Of a DNA stretch of 64,000 nt, positions 8,733 to 17,965 are shown in pieces (position 1 is the first letter of the stretch; each line of letters begins with the position of its first letter). Source of the DNA: Nostoc sp. NIES-3756 (GTDB lineage: Bacteria; Cyanobacteriota; Cyanobacteriia; Cyanobacteriales; Nostocaceae); contig NZ_AP017295.1 in assembly GCF_001548375.1 (NCBI RefSeq), forward strand, positions 6,393,501-6,457,500, read 5' to 3'. The translations under genes and the position numbers were made by a program. The notes beneath the pieces were generated by a model, which was not told the origin of the DNA, ran no database searches, and was given only the letters and a program-made list of their open reading frames with translations.

Positions 8733-10859
8733 ATGACATCATTTGGTGGATTTTATCGAGAATATGCCTGTGCGTATAATAATCCTTTAAGTTGCGATCG
8801 CCCATTAGAAACGGCACAAGAACTTAAAGGTGCTAAATTTTGTTTAGAATGCGGCTTTCCTGCTACTTTACCAGAGCAAGCTGAGATTAAAGGCAATGGG
8901 GGTACTTATCAGGTAAACAATTATTTAGGTGTGCGGGGTTACGGACGTTTATATACGGGTGTGCAAATTAAAGATAAACAGCCTGTAGAAATTAAAGAAT
9001 ATCTCTTACCCAACCGTTGTTTTAATGAACAAGAAAGTTTGCAGCGTAAACAAGTATTCCAAAGAGTAGGCGGAGTAAAATTAGCCGATAGTAGAGTCCA
9101 GAATTTTCGTTTAATTAATACTATAGAAGCTATTGCCGATGAAAAGGCAGATCGTTGTTATTTAATTAGTCAAAAAATAGAAGCATCCCAAACCTTAAAT
9201 CAATACCTGACAGAGAAGGGGAAGATGTCAGCATTGCAAGTCAGAGAGGTATTGAATCAAACTCTCCAAACTCTCGAATTTCTCCACAGCCAAAAATTGC
9301 GTTTTCCTTCCAATCAAATCCAGGATGGAATAGCTCACGGTAATCTTAATCTCGATAGTATTTTAATTAAACTTACTAATAATCAACAGTTTTATATATA
9401 TCTTTGTGATTTAGCTATTTGGGAAAACTTATTTATTCCTCCAGCTATTACCCAACCTGCACCAGCACAAAAAGAAAAAGATTTAGAATCTTTAGGATTG
9501 GTCGCATTTTATTTACTAGCAGGACGTACCGTCGATTATTCTAATCAACCCCTTGACCCTAGAGACTCTCAACAATGGTCTACTACAGATGCTTATTTAA
9601 AGCAGTTCATCGAGCGATTAATGGGTTTAGGTACACCCTTTACCAGTGCAGAAGCGGCTCGGCAAGCACTTATCCAATTGCCGAAAGAGGGTCAGGCAAA
9701 TAATTCATCATCATCGGCTGAAGATGCACCAGAAAATCAGAAATTTAAAAAACTTTTACTGTGGTTATTAATCTTAGCGTTATTAGTGCTAGGAGGCGGA
9801 ATCGCTTATTATTTCTGGCGAGATGCAGGAGATGATAATAGTAAATATCTCCAATGGTCTAGCTTGTTGCGGCTGTTTTCTGATGTACCTAATGTTAGTC
9901 CGGGTAGATTTAATTATGCAGGGGAGAGAACGGGAACATGGAGTGTGATTATTAGACAACAAGTTGATAACGCGGTTTTAGAAAATGTATTGACTAATCC
10001 TATTCCCAATGCACAAGCAATATTTCAATACAACCCTGTAGCATCAAATTTACAAAATTTAGATAGACCGATAACAGTAGTAAAAACAGGTAATAACAAC
10101 TTTGCTATTACGAGTGTGACTAATAATATTACAGATGAGTTAGATAAAAAACCTGTTGCTTATGATGGATTACTGGTTTATGTGGAATTTAGTAAGAGAG
10201 ATACTAATTTAGCAAGTGCGTTAGAGGGAAAAATTACTCTTGAGCAATTGCGGCAAATTTATACTGGGAAAATTACCAATTGGCAACAAATTAATAGTAA
10301 GCTGCCAAATGTGAAAATTACACCTTATAAACCAACTGAACCAGAAGCCATTAGTAAATTTCAAGAAATCGTTCTCAAAAATGACCCGCAAGACATAGCT
10401 TTATTTACTAACAATGTCACCGCACAGGATACTACCAGCACTCAAAACCAAATTCGTCAGGAAATCCTCAACACAACAAAAAGTGGGATTATTGCTTTTG
10501 GGATTCTAAGTAAAACTAAAGGTCAATGTACTGGATACCCATTAGCGATCGCAAATGGTAACACCACAGCCATTCAACCCTTATTTCAAAAACGCGATCG
10601 CCGTCCTATCAACACCGCAGATGACCTATGTCAGCATGATGACTACTTTTTTGATGTTGATACTTTTAAAACTTACCCTTTGGGCTACCCTATATTTGTA
10701 GTTTATCCCAGAGACAATAGCCTTCCACCAGCCGGGTCTAAATTTTCTGAGATACTAACTACTCGTCAGGGTCAGTGTTTACTTAATAAAGTAGGTCTTG
10801 TCCCTTTACAACCCATACCTGATGCTATAAAGAACTATGCCTGCCAATCGTTGCCCTAA
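8733..10859 (+). CDS. Membrane pseudokinase fused to a PstS-like substrate-binding domain
   Basis: This 708-residue protein has an unusual order. An N-terminal zinc-ribbon-like segment has C13, C21, C37 and C40. A kinase-like domain (about 59-315) follows, then one membrane segment (about 340-361), then a PstS/PBP-like domain (about 395-708; ITLEQLRQIYTGKITNW at 501-517 is a hallmark). The kinase part lacks catalytic residues: AHGNLNLDSI at 201-210 replaces HRDLKPEN and DLAIW at 226-230 replaces DFG. The topology predicts a cytoplasmic pseudokinase linked to an extracytoplasmic ligand-binding domain, perhaps for phosphate or another anion. The FHA gene overlaps its 3' end by 23 bases. Confidence 0.82.
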   Translation: MTSFGGFYREYACAYNNPLSCDRPLETAQELKGAKFCLECGFPATLPEQAEIKGNGGTYQVNNYLGVRGYGRLYTGVQIKDKQPVEIKEYLLPNRCFNEQESLQRKQVFQRVGGVKLADSRVQNFRLINTIEAIADEKADRCYLISQKIEASQTLNQYLTEKGKMSALQVREVLNQTLQTLEFLHSQKLRFPSNQIQDGIAHGNLNLDSILIKLTNNQQFYIYLCDLAIWENLFIPPAITQPAPAQKEKDLESLGLVAFYLLAGRTVDYSNQPLDPRDSQQWSTTDAYLKQFIERLMGLGTPFTSAEAARQALIQLPKEGQANNSSSSAEDAPENQKFKKLLLWLLILALLVLGGGIAYYFWRDAGDDNSKYLQWSSLLRLFSDVPNVSPGRFNYAGERTGTWSVIIRQQVDNAVLENVLTNPIPNAQAIFQYNPVASNLQNLDRPITVVKTGNNNFAITSVTNNITDELDKKPVAYDGLLVYVEFSKRDTNLASALEGKITLEQLRQIYTGKITNWQQINSKLPNVKITPYKPTEPEAISKFQEIVLKNDPQDIALFTNNVTAQDTTSTQNQIRQEILNTTKSGIIAFGILSKTKGQCTGYPLAIANGNTTAIQPLFQKRDRRPINTADDLCQHDDYFFDVDTFKTYPLGYPIFVVYPRDNSLPPAGSKFSEILTTRQGQCLLNKVGLVPLQPIPDAIKNYACQSLP

Positions 10860-11472
10860 TCCTAGTTGTGAATATTTTAACCGCGCCTTACCTAATAGTG
10901 CTAAGGTTTGTCCTTGGTGTTCCACTCCTTTAGGTAACGTAGTAGCGCCTACACCCACACCAAGTAGACCTAATTCTCCACAACCCATTCCCCAACAAGT
11001 TACCCCACAACAACCTGTCCATCCATCGCCACCAGTCACACCCCAGCCAACTTACCAACCCCCCGTTGAGGATCGGACAAACTATCAGCAAAGACCACCC
11101 GTACAACCAATACAGCCAACCTATAATCCCCAGCCTCCCAGATTACCACTACTCAAGTTTATCCACTCGTCTGGTAGGGAATTTCAATGGTCTGGAGAAG
11201 CAGGTTTTATTGGTCGCCGCAGTAAAACGGTAAATATTCCACCAGAAATTGATTTGACTGGTATCCCCAATGAAGGTATAGTTTCCCGTCGCCATGCGCG
11301 AGTTTCTTGGGATTGGTCGCAAAGTAGCTACATGATTGTTGACATGAGTACCAATGGTATCTATTTGAACGGAACGGCTTTGAGTCCTGGCGTGCAGTAT
11401 CGTCTAATGAATGGTGATTTATTGCAGTTTGGTCAAGAGAATTTGGTGCGGTTTAGTGTGTATGTGATGTAG
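10837..11472 (+). CDS. Zinc-ribbon and FHA-domain protein
   Basis: A 211-residue cytoplasmic protein. A four-Cys zinc ribbon (CPNPSCEYFN and CPWCSTPLG, residues 6-33) is followed by a Pro/Gln-rich linker (about 38-100) and a C-terminal FHA domain (about 105-211; GFIGRRS, EGIVSRRHARV, STNGIYLNG). FHA domains bind phosphothreonine, so it is a likely reader of Ser/Thr kinase output. Its overlap with the pseudokinase gene and the nearby CHASE2 kinase support a shared pathway. Confidence 0.9.
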   Translation: MPANRCPNPSCEYFNRALPNSAKVCPWCSTPLGNVVAPTPTPSRPNSPQPIPQQVTPQQPVHPSPPVTPQPTYQPPVEDRTNYQQRPPVQPIQPTYNPQPPRLPLLKFIHSSGREFQWSGEAGFIGRRSKTVNIPPEIDLTGIPNEGIVSRRHARVSWDWSQSSYMIVDMSTNGIYLNGTALSPGVQYRLMNGDLLQFGQENLVRFSVYVM

Positions 11473-11780
11473 ATAAATATGAGAAAAGGCGCGATCGCTA
11501 CTCAAAAAGCAGGAACATAAACCCCAATAATTACGTATTATACTTAGTAGGAGGAATGACTAAATAATTATTAATTCGTAATTCGTAATTTCAGGTCACA
11601 AGACCCTAAATTTTACCCATGAAAATGAAAAATCATGTGTTTGGACAAGGGTATCGGTGTTTGGGTTTTTAAAACTCTTACACTCCTACACCCTGCCTCA
11701 ACAGACTACTTTGGTATGTAAGTCCTGAATATTTATGTTATCCAAAACAGTCTAAATTAATAACAATAAATATTTATTTT
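11473..11780. other. Intergenic region with STRR copy
   Basis: It contains a HIP1 octamer just after the FHA gene, a short TAATTCG repeat near 11570-11590 and AT-rich sequence before the DUF928 gene. No gene is visible. Confidence 0.5.
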
Positions 11781-12695
11781 ATGAAACTTCAACTTTGGGC
11801 AAGCTGTCTGCTTGTTAGCTTGGCGTGTCTACCTTTAAATTTTGTCACTCACAAGAAAGTTTTGGCAACAAATCCAGTTGTGGAAATTGCCCAAAATAGT
11901 GGCGCTTATAACCAAGCTATGCGACTCGGTTATACTGAAACAAGACGTAGAAATTATCGCCGCGCTTTAGGATATTTCCAGCAAGCACTGCAACTACGCC
12001 CCAATGATAAGTATGCCACAGCAGCCGTAAGAAATGTGCAAGGCTACATGCAGCGACGCACTAGTTTAATTAGTTTTGTTCCTGGTAGACCTGGGAGATT
12101 AAGAGCTGCTGCATCTAGGGGAAGTTGCTTCTTAAATGGAGTATCGGCTATTCCGCTTATTCCTAGCAACAAGGAAGCACAACTAACAACAGCAGCACAT
12201 CCTACATTCTTTTTCTACATTCCCCAAACACCTAAACCAATACAAGGGTTAGAATTTGTTTTGCGTGACAATGAAAGTGTAACACCTTTGTATAAAAAAA
12301 CTTTTCAACCTGTAGGACAAGCGGGTATTGTCAGTGTTACTATCCCCGCACAACAAGCATCATTAAAAACAGGGAAATCTTATAACTGGTCTTTTTCCAT
12401 GATTTGTGATGTTCAAAATCGGGATCAAGACCTATTTATGAAAGGTAAGATTGAACGTGTGCAAGATGAAAACCTTAATCAACAGATACAGGAAACCAAG
12501 CAGCCATTAGACCAAGCAATTATTTATGCAACGGCTGGATTTTGGGAAAATGCCCTCAGTACCTTGGCAAATTTACGCCGCCAACGTCCTAACGACCCCG
12601 AAGTTAAAAAATATTGGACTGACTTACTTAGCTCTGTAGAATTGTCAGAGGTTGCAGACCAGCCGCTTTTATCTTGTTGTACTGCACAGGAGTAA
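11781..12695 (+). CDS. TPR and DUF928 domain protein, exported
   Basis: A 304-residue protein with an N-terminal signal-like segment (LWASCLLVSLACLPLNF, about residues 5-21). A TPR-like helix pair follows (about 41-92; AMRLGYTETRRRNYRRALGY), then a DUF928 domain (about 95-245; RGSCF, THPTFFFYIP-like and LEFVLRD patterns). The C-terminus is helical. DUF928 has no known function and is mainly found in cyanobacteria, often with TPRs or CHASE2/CHAT-type proteins. Location is probably periplasmic. Confidence 0.78.
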   Translation: MKLQLWASCLLVSLACLPLNFVTHKKVLATNPVVEIAQNSGAYNQAMRLGYTETRRRNYRRALGYFQQALQLRPNDKYATAAVRNVQGYMQRRTSLISFVPGRPGRLRAAASRGSCFLNGVSAIPLIPSNKEAQLTTAAHPTFFFYIPQTPKPIQGLEFVLRDNESVTPLYKKTFQPVGQAGIVSVTIPAQQASLKTGKSYNWSFSMICDVQNRDQDLFMKGKIERVQDENLNQQIQETKQPLDQAIIYATAGFWENALSTLANLRRQRPNDPEVKKYWTDLLSSVELSEVADQPLLSCCTAQE

Positions 12696-12699
12696 CATT

Positions 12700-12773
12700 A
12701 ATTCGTAATTCGTAATACCCTACGGGTTCGCGGTAGCGTTGCGTAGCAAAGCAAGCTACGTAATTCGTAATTA
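12700..12773. repeat. STRR array interrupted by a palindromic repeat
   Basis: TAATTCG heptamers at about 12700-12713 and 12759-12772 flank a GC-richer segment (TACGGGTTCGCGGTAGCG, then GCGTAGCAAAGCAAGCTACG) that can fold on itself. The arrangement looks like one repeat inserted into another. Confidence 0.6.
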
Positions 12774-12866
12774 ATAAAGCCAGATTTGCTAACTGGACAA
12801 ACCTCTGCGTTCCTTTGCGCGCTCCTCTGTGTCCCTCTGCGTTTTAAAACATTCCTTCAACTTTAT

Positions 12867-14984
12867 TTATGCTACTTGAAAACTAAAGTTGAAACTTGCC
12901 CAATTACTCACATCTAAAGTATAAGAATCTGTAGCTGTAGGATTCATTTCTGCTTTGATGGCGCTACTATTATGCAGGTCTTGCAACAACGCTTGTCCTA
13001 CTTCCAAAGGATTAATTAATGTTGCTATGGGTTGTTGGTCGCCTGCGGAATATTTGGCTTTTTCTAAAGTATCTAAAGTGCTGTTAAAGGGTGCGGTGCT
13101 GAAAATTAGTTGATGTTCCCATGTAGAGGCGGCATCAGAAACTACCCATCCCGATGCGGGTGTTGTCTGTGGTAAAGTTACAGTCTCATTGGGTGCAATG
13201 ATTACTTGTTGGAGTTGGGGTTGGGTGTCGGGGTTGGGTTCTTGTGGGGTTTGCCAAGGATAAAAGGCGATCGCACTGCGATGATTCTTCAGTCCCAACA
13301 GCATAAAATATATAGGGCGATCGCTTAAATTCTGCACACGGTATTGTATCTTACTACCAATAGGAATAATCGGATTGTTAAGTGACTTTTTAGCGGCGGT
13401 TTCCGTGTCGAGAGTGCGTATTGTCTGCTGTTGCATTACCACCCGTGGCGATATGTTGCTAACTATCTCTAATGTCACCTTAATAGGTAAACGGGAAGAA
13501 CCTTGATTTTGTGTGAGTCGCCATAACTTCGCCGCCAACAGTGTGGCTAATTTTGCTGATAAACGCTGTGCTGCTACTTTCACCGCTTCCCCAACTCCGC
13601 CATCTGTGTTAGGAATGAGTTCCCCACCCAAGGTAAACAAACCGTAGCGGCTGGGAGTCTGCGGTAGTTTGCCAAATAAATAATCTGCTGGTTGTTCTGT
13701 GGCTACCACAGTAGAAATATGACCAACTCCAGCAAAGGCGCTAGTCGCATCTACTCGCTCAATTCTTTCTAACTTATTATCTAAAGCTAATATCAAGTTA
13801 ATATTGCGGGGTAATACACGCACAGTTTCTTGAATTAATTGCCCCACTTGCAAGGGAGTCGTATCAGCAACTTTTGAAACTAAGGCTTTGGCTGTTAATC
13901 CTGTACGCGATCGCACCACCAATTGCCCTCCCGTTGCTAAACTAAATCTAGAATTAGCACTGTAATATTCCAAAACTTGAGTAGGTATTCCACCTAACCA
14001 GACTTGGGCAGTTTTACCATCTTCTTCTATTGCCAGTATTGCTCCTTCTGCGCCACTACGGCTATCTGGGAGTAAATTATCTACAGTCACCACGCCTGGT
14101 TGATTTTTTTTCTTACTCAATAACTTTGGTTGCTGTTTACTTCCCAATTGCTGTATAGAATTTGCCACATGGGAAAGGCTGACTTGAATGGCTGTGGCTG
14201 GGGTTGACTCCCAAAGTTGCTGTGTTAAAGCATAGGTAAATAAACCTGCACTAAACCCAGACATCAAAACTTCCTTGGCGGCTTGTTGTGGTTCGGAAGT
14301 GGCAGATAGAACTACAACCGGGTTAAGTTCAGGTTGAGTTTTAATTTGTTTAAGAAAATCGAGTTCTGCGGCGGCTAATTGCGTTGTGGCTGACTCCTGA
14401 CGGGTGCGGAGTCGTAACCCTGATGGTTGGGTGGTGCTGGGGAGTGAGTAGCTAGTATCTAAGACGGCTGTAACATGATTTGTAGAGAGCGATCGCAACA
14501 GCACTAATAAAGTATCTTCTAATAAATAATTAGCTATTTGAGAATCTGGCGGTTCTTGATTTTCATTAGTTGTTACTAAAGCGTTTTGTAGTGTCTCTAA
14601 TTCTCCTGGTAACTGAGTCCCGTAGCCGCTAAAGTGGAAGACTACCACATCTCCAGGTTTAGCTTGCTTGACAAGATGATCTACAATAGCTGCTTCAATA
14701 AATTCTCGGCTTGCTTGTTCCTCAGTCAACGTCAGAATATCGCTACCTTGAAAGCCAAACCGATGTATCAACAATTCTTTTTGCAATTCGACATCGGTGA
14801 GACAACCACTTAGCGAAGAACTTTTGCGGTATTGATTAATGCCAATTAGTAATGCCAATTTTCGCGGTGTAGGCTGTGCTAAAGCTTGATAATAGCTATT
14901 ACCCATAGCCAACCACTCAGCTTCAGTTATACCCAACACCGCGAGTATTGAGCCAATCCGTTGTACAAAAGTCCGACGCTTCAT
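12867..14984 (-). CDS. Caspase-like (orthocaspase) protein with YS in place of the His-Cys dyad
   Basis: A 705-residue protein with a twin-Arg-like or signal-like N-terminus (MKRRTFVQRIGSILAVLG) and a p20 caspase-fold domain (about 41-300; RKLALLIGINQYR, LSGCLTDVELQKELL, GDVVVFHFSGYGTQ). In active metacaspases this block reads SGHG and the later one DSCHSG. Here the His is Y121 and the Cys is S178 (DTSYS), so proteolysis is not expected. Such YS-type orthocaspase homologues are known from cyanobacteria. The C-terminal region (about 480-705) is beta-rich and resembles the DUF4384-like part of exported caspase homologues. It probably acts in binding or signalling; the role is unknown. Confidence 0.87.
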   Translation of the reverse strand: MKRRTFVQRIGSILAVLGITEAEWLAMGNSYYQALAQPTPRKLALLIGINQYRKSSSLSGCLTDVELQKELLIHRFGFQGSDILTLTEEQASREFIEAAIVDHLVKQAKPGDVVVFHFSGYGTQLPGELETLQNALVTTNENQEPPDSQIANYLLEDTLLVLLRSLSTNHVTAVLDTSYSLPSTTQPSGLRLRTRQESATTQLAAAELDFLKQIKTQPELNPVVVLSATSEPQQAAKEVLMSGFSAGLFTYALTQQLWESTPATAIQVSLSHVANSIQQLGSKQQPKLLSKKKNQPGVVTVDNLLPDSRSGAEGAILAIEEDGKTAQVWLGGIPTQVLEYYSANSRFSLATGGQLVVRSRTGLTAKALVSKVADTTPLQVGQLIQETVRVLPRNINLILALDNKLERIERVDATSAFAGVGHISTVVATEQPADYLFGKLPQTPSRYGLFTLGGELIPNTDGGVGEAVKVAAQRLSAKLATLLAAKLWRLTQNQGSSRLPIKVTLEIVSNISPRVVMQQQTIRTLDTETAAKKSLNNPIIPIGSKIQYRVQNLSDRPIYFMLLGLKNHRSAIAFYPWQTPQEPNPDTQPQLQQVIIAPNETVTLPQTTPASGWVVSDAASTWEHQLIFSTAPFNSTLDTLEKAKYSAGDQQPIATLINPLEVGQALLQDLHNSSAIKAEMNPTATDSYTLDVSNWASFNFSFQVA

Positions 14985-15178
14985 AAAAACAATCAGTCCT
15001 CAGCCCGTCAGCTAACAGCTTATAGGGCTGAGGACTGGAGTGTAAAGACGGGAGGATGAGGGAGATGAGGGGGATGAGGGGGATGAGGGGGATAAAAATT
15101 CTTCCTGTGCTTCATGTTCTCCTCCTGGGAGGGGCTAGGGGTGGCTTACTCCCCCACTTCCCCTACTCCCTCATCTCC
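14985..15178. repeat. G-rich decamer repeats and intergenic sequence
   Basis: Tandem GGGGATGAG-type units at about 15050-15094, and the reverse type CTCATCTCC near 15170, lie between the orthocaspase start and the sat stop. Similar low-complexity units occur near 35770-35920 and 40180-40280. Confidence 0.7.
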
Positions 15179-16357
15179 TTACGCTAACACCTTAACTCGC
15201 ATTGCCCGTGCCAATTCTGCTGCTACTTCGGGACGAGAAAATTCTGGTGGTGGTAGTTCACCGCGACGTAGCATTTCTCTGACTTTGGTTCCTGATAAAT
15301 GGACACGTTCTTCTGGGCGGCTGGGGCTGGTTTTGGTGGTCGCCATTTGTTTGGTGCGGGTGCAGTAAAAGGCGTGTTCAAATTTCATGGGTACGATGCC
15401 TAATTCCCCTGGCTCAAATTCATCGAAGATATATTGAGCATCATAAGTACCGTAATAGTCACCCACACCGGCATGATCTCGACCGACGATAAAGTGGGTG
15501 CAGCCGTAATTTTTGCGGACTAGGGCATGAAAGATGGCTTCGCGGGGGCCAGCGTAGCGCATGGCGGCGGGATTAATTGCCAAGATTACCCTGTCTTGAG
15601 GATAGTAGTGTTCTAGCAAGATTTCATAACATCGCATCCGCACATCGGCGGGGATGTCGTCTTCTTTTGTCGCCCCTACCAAGGGATGTAAGAATAAACC
15701 ATCCACGGTTTCTAAGGCGCACTTTTGAATATATTCGTGGGCGCGGTGAATGGGGTTGCGGGTTTGAAAACCGACTATGGTTTTCCAGCCCTTGTCTCTA
15801 AACATTTGTCGAGAAACAACTGGGTCAATTTGATAATCGGGAAATAGAGGATGAGAACTGCGTTCCAGCAGCCAGATATCACCAGCTAGGTGTACAGCAC
15901 CTTGGTTATATAGGACTTGTACTCCTGGGTGTTTGGCTTCATCTGTGCGATAGACATTGATGGCTTCGCGGGTTTTATCGTAGCGATATTTTTGTGTGAG
16001 TTGCAAAACCCCGATGTACTGGCCTCTGGGGTTATCCAGACGCACTAAGCCACCTTCTTGTAAAGAAGCAGCTTGTTCTTCACTGACTGAGAGTGTGATT
16101 GGTATTGACCATGCAAGACCGTTAGCCAAGCGCATTTCTGTCACCACGCGATCGTAGTCTTCCTGGTTCATGAAGCCTGTAAGTGGGCTAAAACCACCGA
16201 TCGCAATCATTTCTAAATCAGAAACCGCCCGTTCGTCAAGTTGCACTCGTGGCAGAAACTCAGCTTTAGAAAGAAATTCTTCTCTTTGTTCTGGGGTGGC
16301 TATGCGATTAACCAACTGTCCACCGTGCGCGGCAATGGCATCTGGATGCTGACTCAA
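15179..16357 (-). CDS. sat: Sulfate adenylyltransferase (ATP sulfurylase)
   Basis: This enzyme makes adenosine 5'-phosphosulfate from ATP and sulfate, the first step of sulfate assimilation. Family motifs are present: [12 protein letters not shown] (nucleotide binding), VGRDHAGVG and [15 protein letters not shown]. The frame is open from an ATG at 16432 (417 residues), but the extra 25 N-terminal residues are not family-like. I prefer the TTG at 16357, which gives 392 residues beginning with the typical [14 protein letters not shown] and has GAGGGG about 9 bases upstream. The gene is alone on its strand, with no other sulfate genes adjacent. Confidence 0.9.
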   Translation of the reverse strand: MSQHPDAIAAHGGQLVNRIATPEQREEFLSKAEFLPRVQLDERAVSDLEMIAIGGFSPLTGFMNQEDYDRVVTEMRLANGLAWSIPITLSVSEEQAASLQEGGLVRLDNPRGQYIGVLQLTQKYRYDKTREAINVYRTDEAKHPGVQVLYNQGAVHLAGDIWLLERSSHPLFPDYQIDPVVSRQMFRDKGWKTIVGFQTRNPIHRAHEYIQKCALETVDGLFLHPLVGATKEDDIPADVRMRCYEILLEHYYPQDRVILAINPAAMRYAGPREAIFHALVRKNYGCTHFIVGRDHAGVGDYYGTYDAQYIFDEFEPGELGIVPMKFEHAFYCTRTKQMATTKTSPSRPEERVHLSGTKVREMLRRGELPPPEFSRPEVAAELARAMRVKVLA

Positions 16358-16892
16358 TTTCAATCCCCTCTTAGCGATAACTACAATTGTTGCAAACTGT
16401 GTATTAACTAACTTATCAAAATGCAGGGACACAAGGTAAAAAAATTTGAAATTATGACAGATGATGCTTTTATCCCCATTGCCAATTAATTAACTTATAT
16501 ACAGAAAGGCTGTATGAGAGACGTAAGTAGGTGGATACAATTATTTAGAAGAAGCATTTCGACTACGCTCAATGCTCGCTAACCTTATTTCAAGAGGGTT
16601 GAGCGCAGTCGAAACCCGGCGATATCAAGTTAGGTTGAATTTAGTCTTTCTACTTAATCATCGACAGTAAACAGCATAGAAAGTTCAATTGTATTTTTCA
16701 GAAACTTTACTAGCTTAATTAAGTATTTGAGTCTTCTAGGTTAGGCAAATAAGTTTACATAAATTACAAATGAATTAACCCTTCATTTCCCGATATTGTA
16801 TTAAGCAAGCAAGGAGTTAAACAGCCAACGCAAAGTAATCAACTCCAAGCTTCACCAAGTACAAACCTAGTTTATCAATGGAGACCAGTCTC
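16358..16892. other. Intergenic region upstream of the peptide cluster
   Basis: It separates divergently transcribed sat and the first peptide gene. It holds a MITE-like element (16524-16656) and about 230 bp of AT-rich sequence that should carry the promoter of the peptide operon. No further gene is evident. Confidence 0.55.
16524..16656 (+). mobile_element. MITE-like palindromic element, copy 1
   Basis: About 133 bp bounded by TAAGTA and its complement TACTTA, with an internal imperfect inverted repeat (TTCGACTACGCTCAATGC / GGGTTGAGCGCAGTCGAA). Closely similar copies are at 20118-20249 (same strand) and 34368-34499 (opposite strand). No coding capacity. The size, terminal sequence and dispersed copies fit a non-autonomous transposable element. 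Confidence 0.72.
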
Positions 16893-17150
16893 ATGTTATC
16901 TAACACAAAAAATAACCTGTTCACCGAAGTTAATTTTGAAGAATCTGCTACTGTTACTGGTGGCGGTGGTGGCGGAACCTACGTTGATTTTGACCTCAAT
17001 TCATACCTCTTCGTTATCGGTGCTGGTACAGTATTTGGCAACCCTGGATTAACTCCTTCTGAACTTGATACTGCTTTTGAAGTAGGGCTTGGCATTGAAA
17101 GTATCGGCGGCGATAAAAAGTATGGCGGCGGTAAAAAATCCTGGCTTTAG
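16893..17150 (+). CDS. Double-glycine leader peptide precursor 1 (bacteriocin-like)
   Basis: A peptide precursor of about 85 residues. The leader NLFTEVNFEESATVTGG ends in the GG cleavage site recognised by C39 peptidases, followed by a glycine run. The core carries FDLNSYLF and then GAGTVFGNPGLTP, shared with precursor 3, and ends in a Lys/Gly-rich tail. Start: ATG at 16893 with GGAG nine bases upstream; an upstream in-frame ATG at 16878 lacks a ribosome site. It is probably exported and trimmed by the ABC transporter encoded 0.8 kb downstream. Biological activity is unknown. Confidence 0.8.
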   Translation: MLSNTKNNLFTEVNFEESATVTGGGGGGTYVDFDLNSYLFVIGAGTVFGNPGLTPSELDTAFEVGLGIESIGGDKKYGGGKKSWL

Positions 17151-17306
17151 TTAATTATTTCAGGTGACTTTATATCCTCTGATATTAATTCAGTAGTTGT
17201 AAATTATCTAAATACTGGAACTGATAAAAAAGTTTCAGTGTTTAGATTGATTTCCTGAATCTGAATCCATGAGGATAATTAGTAATTCTCTCAAGGAAAA
17301 ATAGCA

Positions 17307-17546
17307 ATGAATGAAAAGTGTATTTGTTTTCAACCACTAAGTGCTGAAGAATCTTGTGTTGTTAGTGGTGGTAGTACCGAGCCATTATTTGTACCCAAGT
17401 CTGAAAGAGAAGGTACAATTTTCAACGCCAATAGTAATGGTGAAAGCGTTAAGGTTTCCACTAACAAAAAGGATACTACTGATACTACCAATTCTGTTGA
17501 CATTTTGGCGCTAGCTTTACCGCAAATGCCTAAAATAACAGGGTAA
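17307..17546 (+). CDS. Double-glycine leader peptide precursor 2
   Basis: A 79-residue precursor with leader FQPLSAEESCVVSGG, GG at residues 21-22. The core is hydrophilic, rich in Thr, Ser, Asn and Lys, with a short hydrophobic end (DILALALPQMPKITG), and does not share the FDLN/GNPGLTP core of precursors 1 and 3. AAGGA lies nine bases before the ATG. Its leader resembles precursor 3, so it probably uses the same exporter. Confidence 0.75.
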   Translation: MNEKCICFQPLSAEESCVVSGGSTEPLFVPKSEREGTIFNANSNGESVKVSTNKKDTTDTTNSVDILALALPQMPKITG

Positions 17547-17661
17547 TATCATTATGAACTTAACTAAGTTTCATGATTAATTGATCATGAGTATCATCTT
17601 TTAATTAATCTACCAGGTTTGTCAAATATATTATCGTAATATCGACTTTTTAGAGGCACCT

Positions 17662-17931
17662 ATGAAAGAACAAAGTATACTTTTTACTAACCTATCTCCT
17701 GAAGAATCTGCTGCCGTCAGTGGAGGAAGAGTAATTGGTTTTGACTTGAATACTTATTTGTTTATTCTAGGTGCTGGCGTTGTATTTGGCAACCCTGGAC
17801 TTACTCCAGATGAGGTTCATTTCGCTTGGATGAACTCATTTATTTTTGATGATGACGTAACAAATAATAACAGCGTTAGTATAAGCAGCATAACTAGAAG
17901 AAACTCTAGCAGATCAAGTATATATCTCTAG
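17662..17931 (+). CDS. Double-glycine leader peptide precursor 3 (bacteriocin-like)
   Basis: An 89-residue precursor with leader FTNLSPEESAAVSGG, GG at residues 21-22, then a core with FDLNTYLF and GAGVVFGNPGLTP closely matching precursor 1. The C-terminal third is Ser/Asn/Arg-rich and differs from precursor 1. AGAGG lies just upstream of the ATG. The gene ends about 35 bases before the ABC exporter gene, so co-transcription is likely. Confidence 0.8.
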   Translation: MKEQSILFTNLSPEESAAVSGGRVIGFDLNTYLFILGAGVVFGNPGLTPDEVHFAWMNSFIFDDDVTNNNSVSISSITRRNSSRSSIYL

Positions 17932-17965
17932 ATTTTTAATGCTTATAAAATAAGTAATCTCTATT

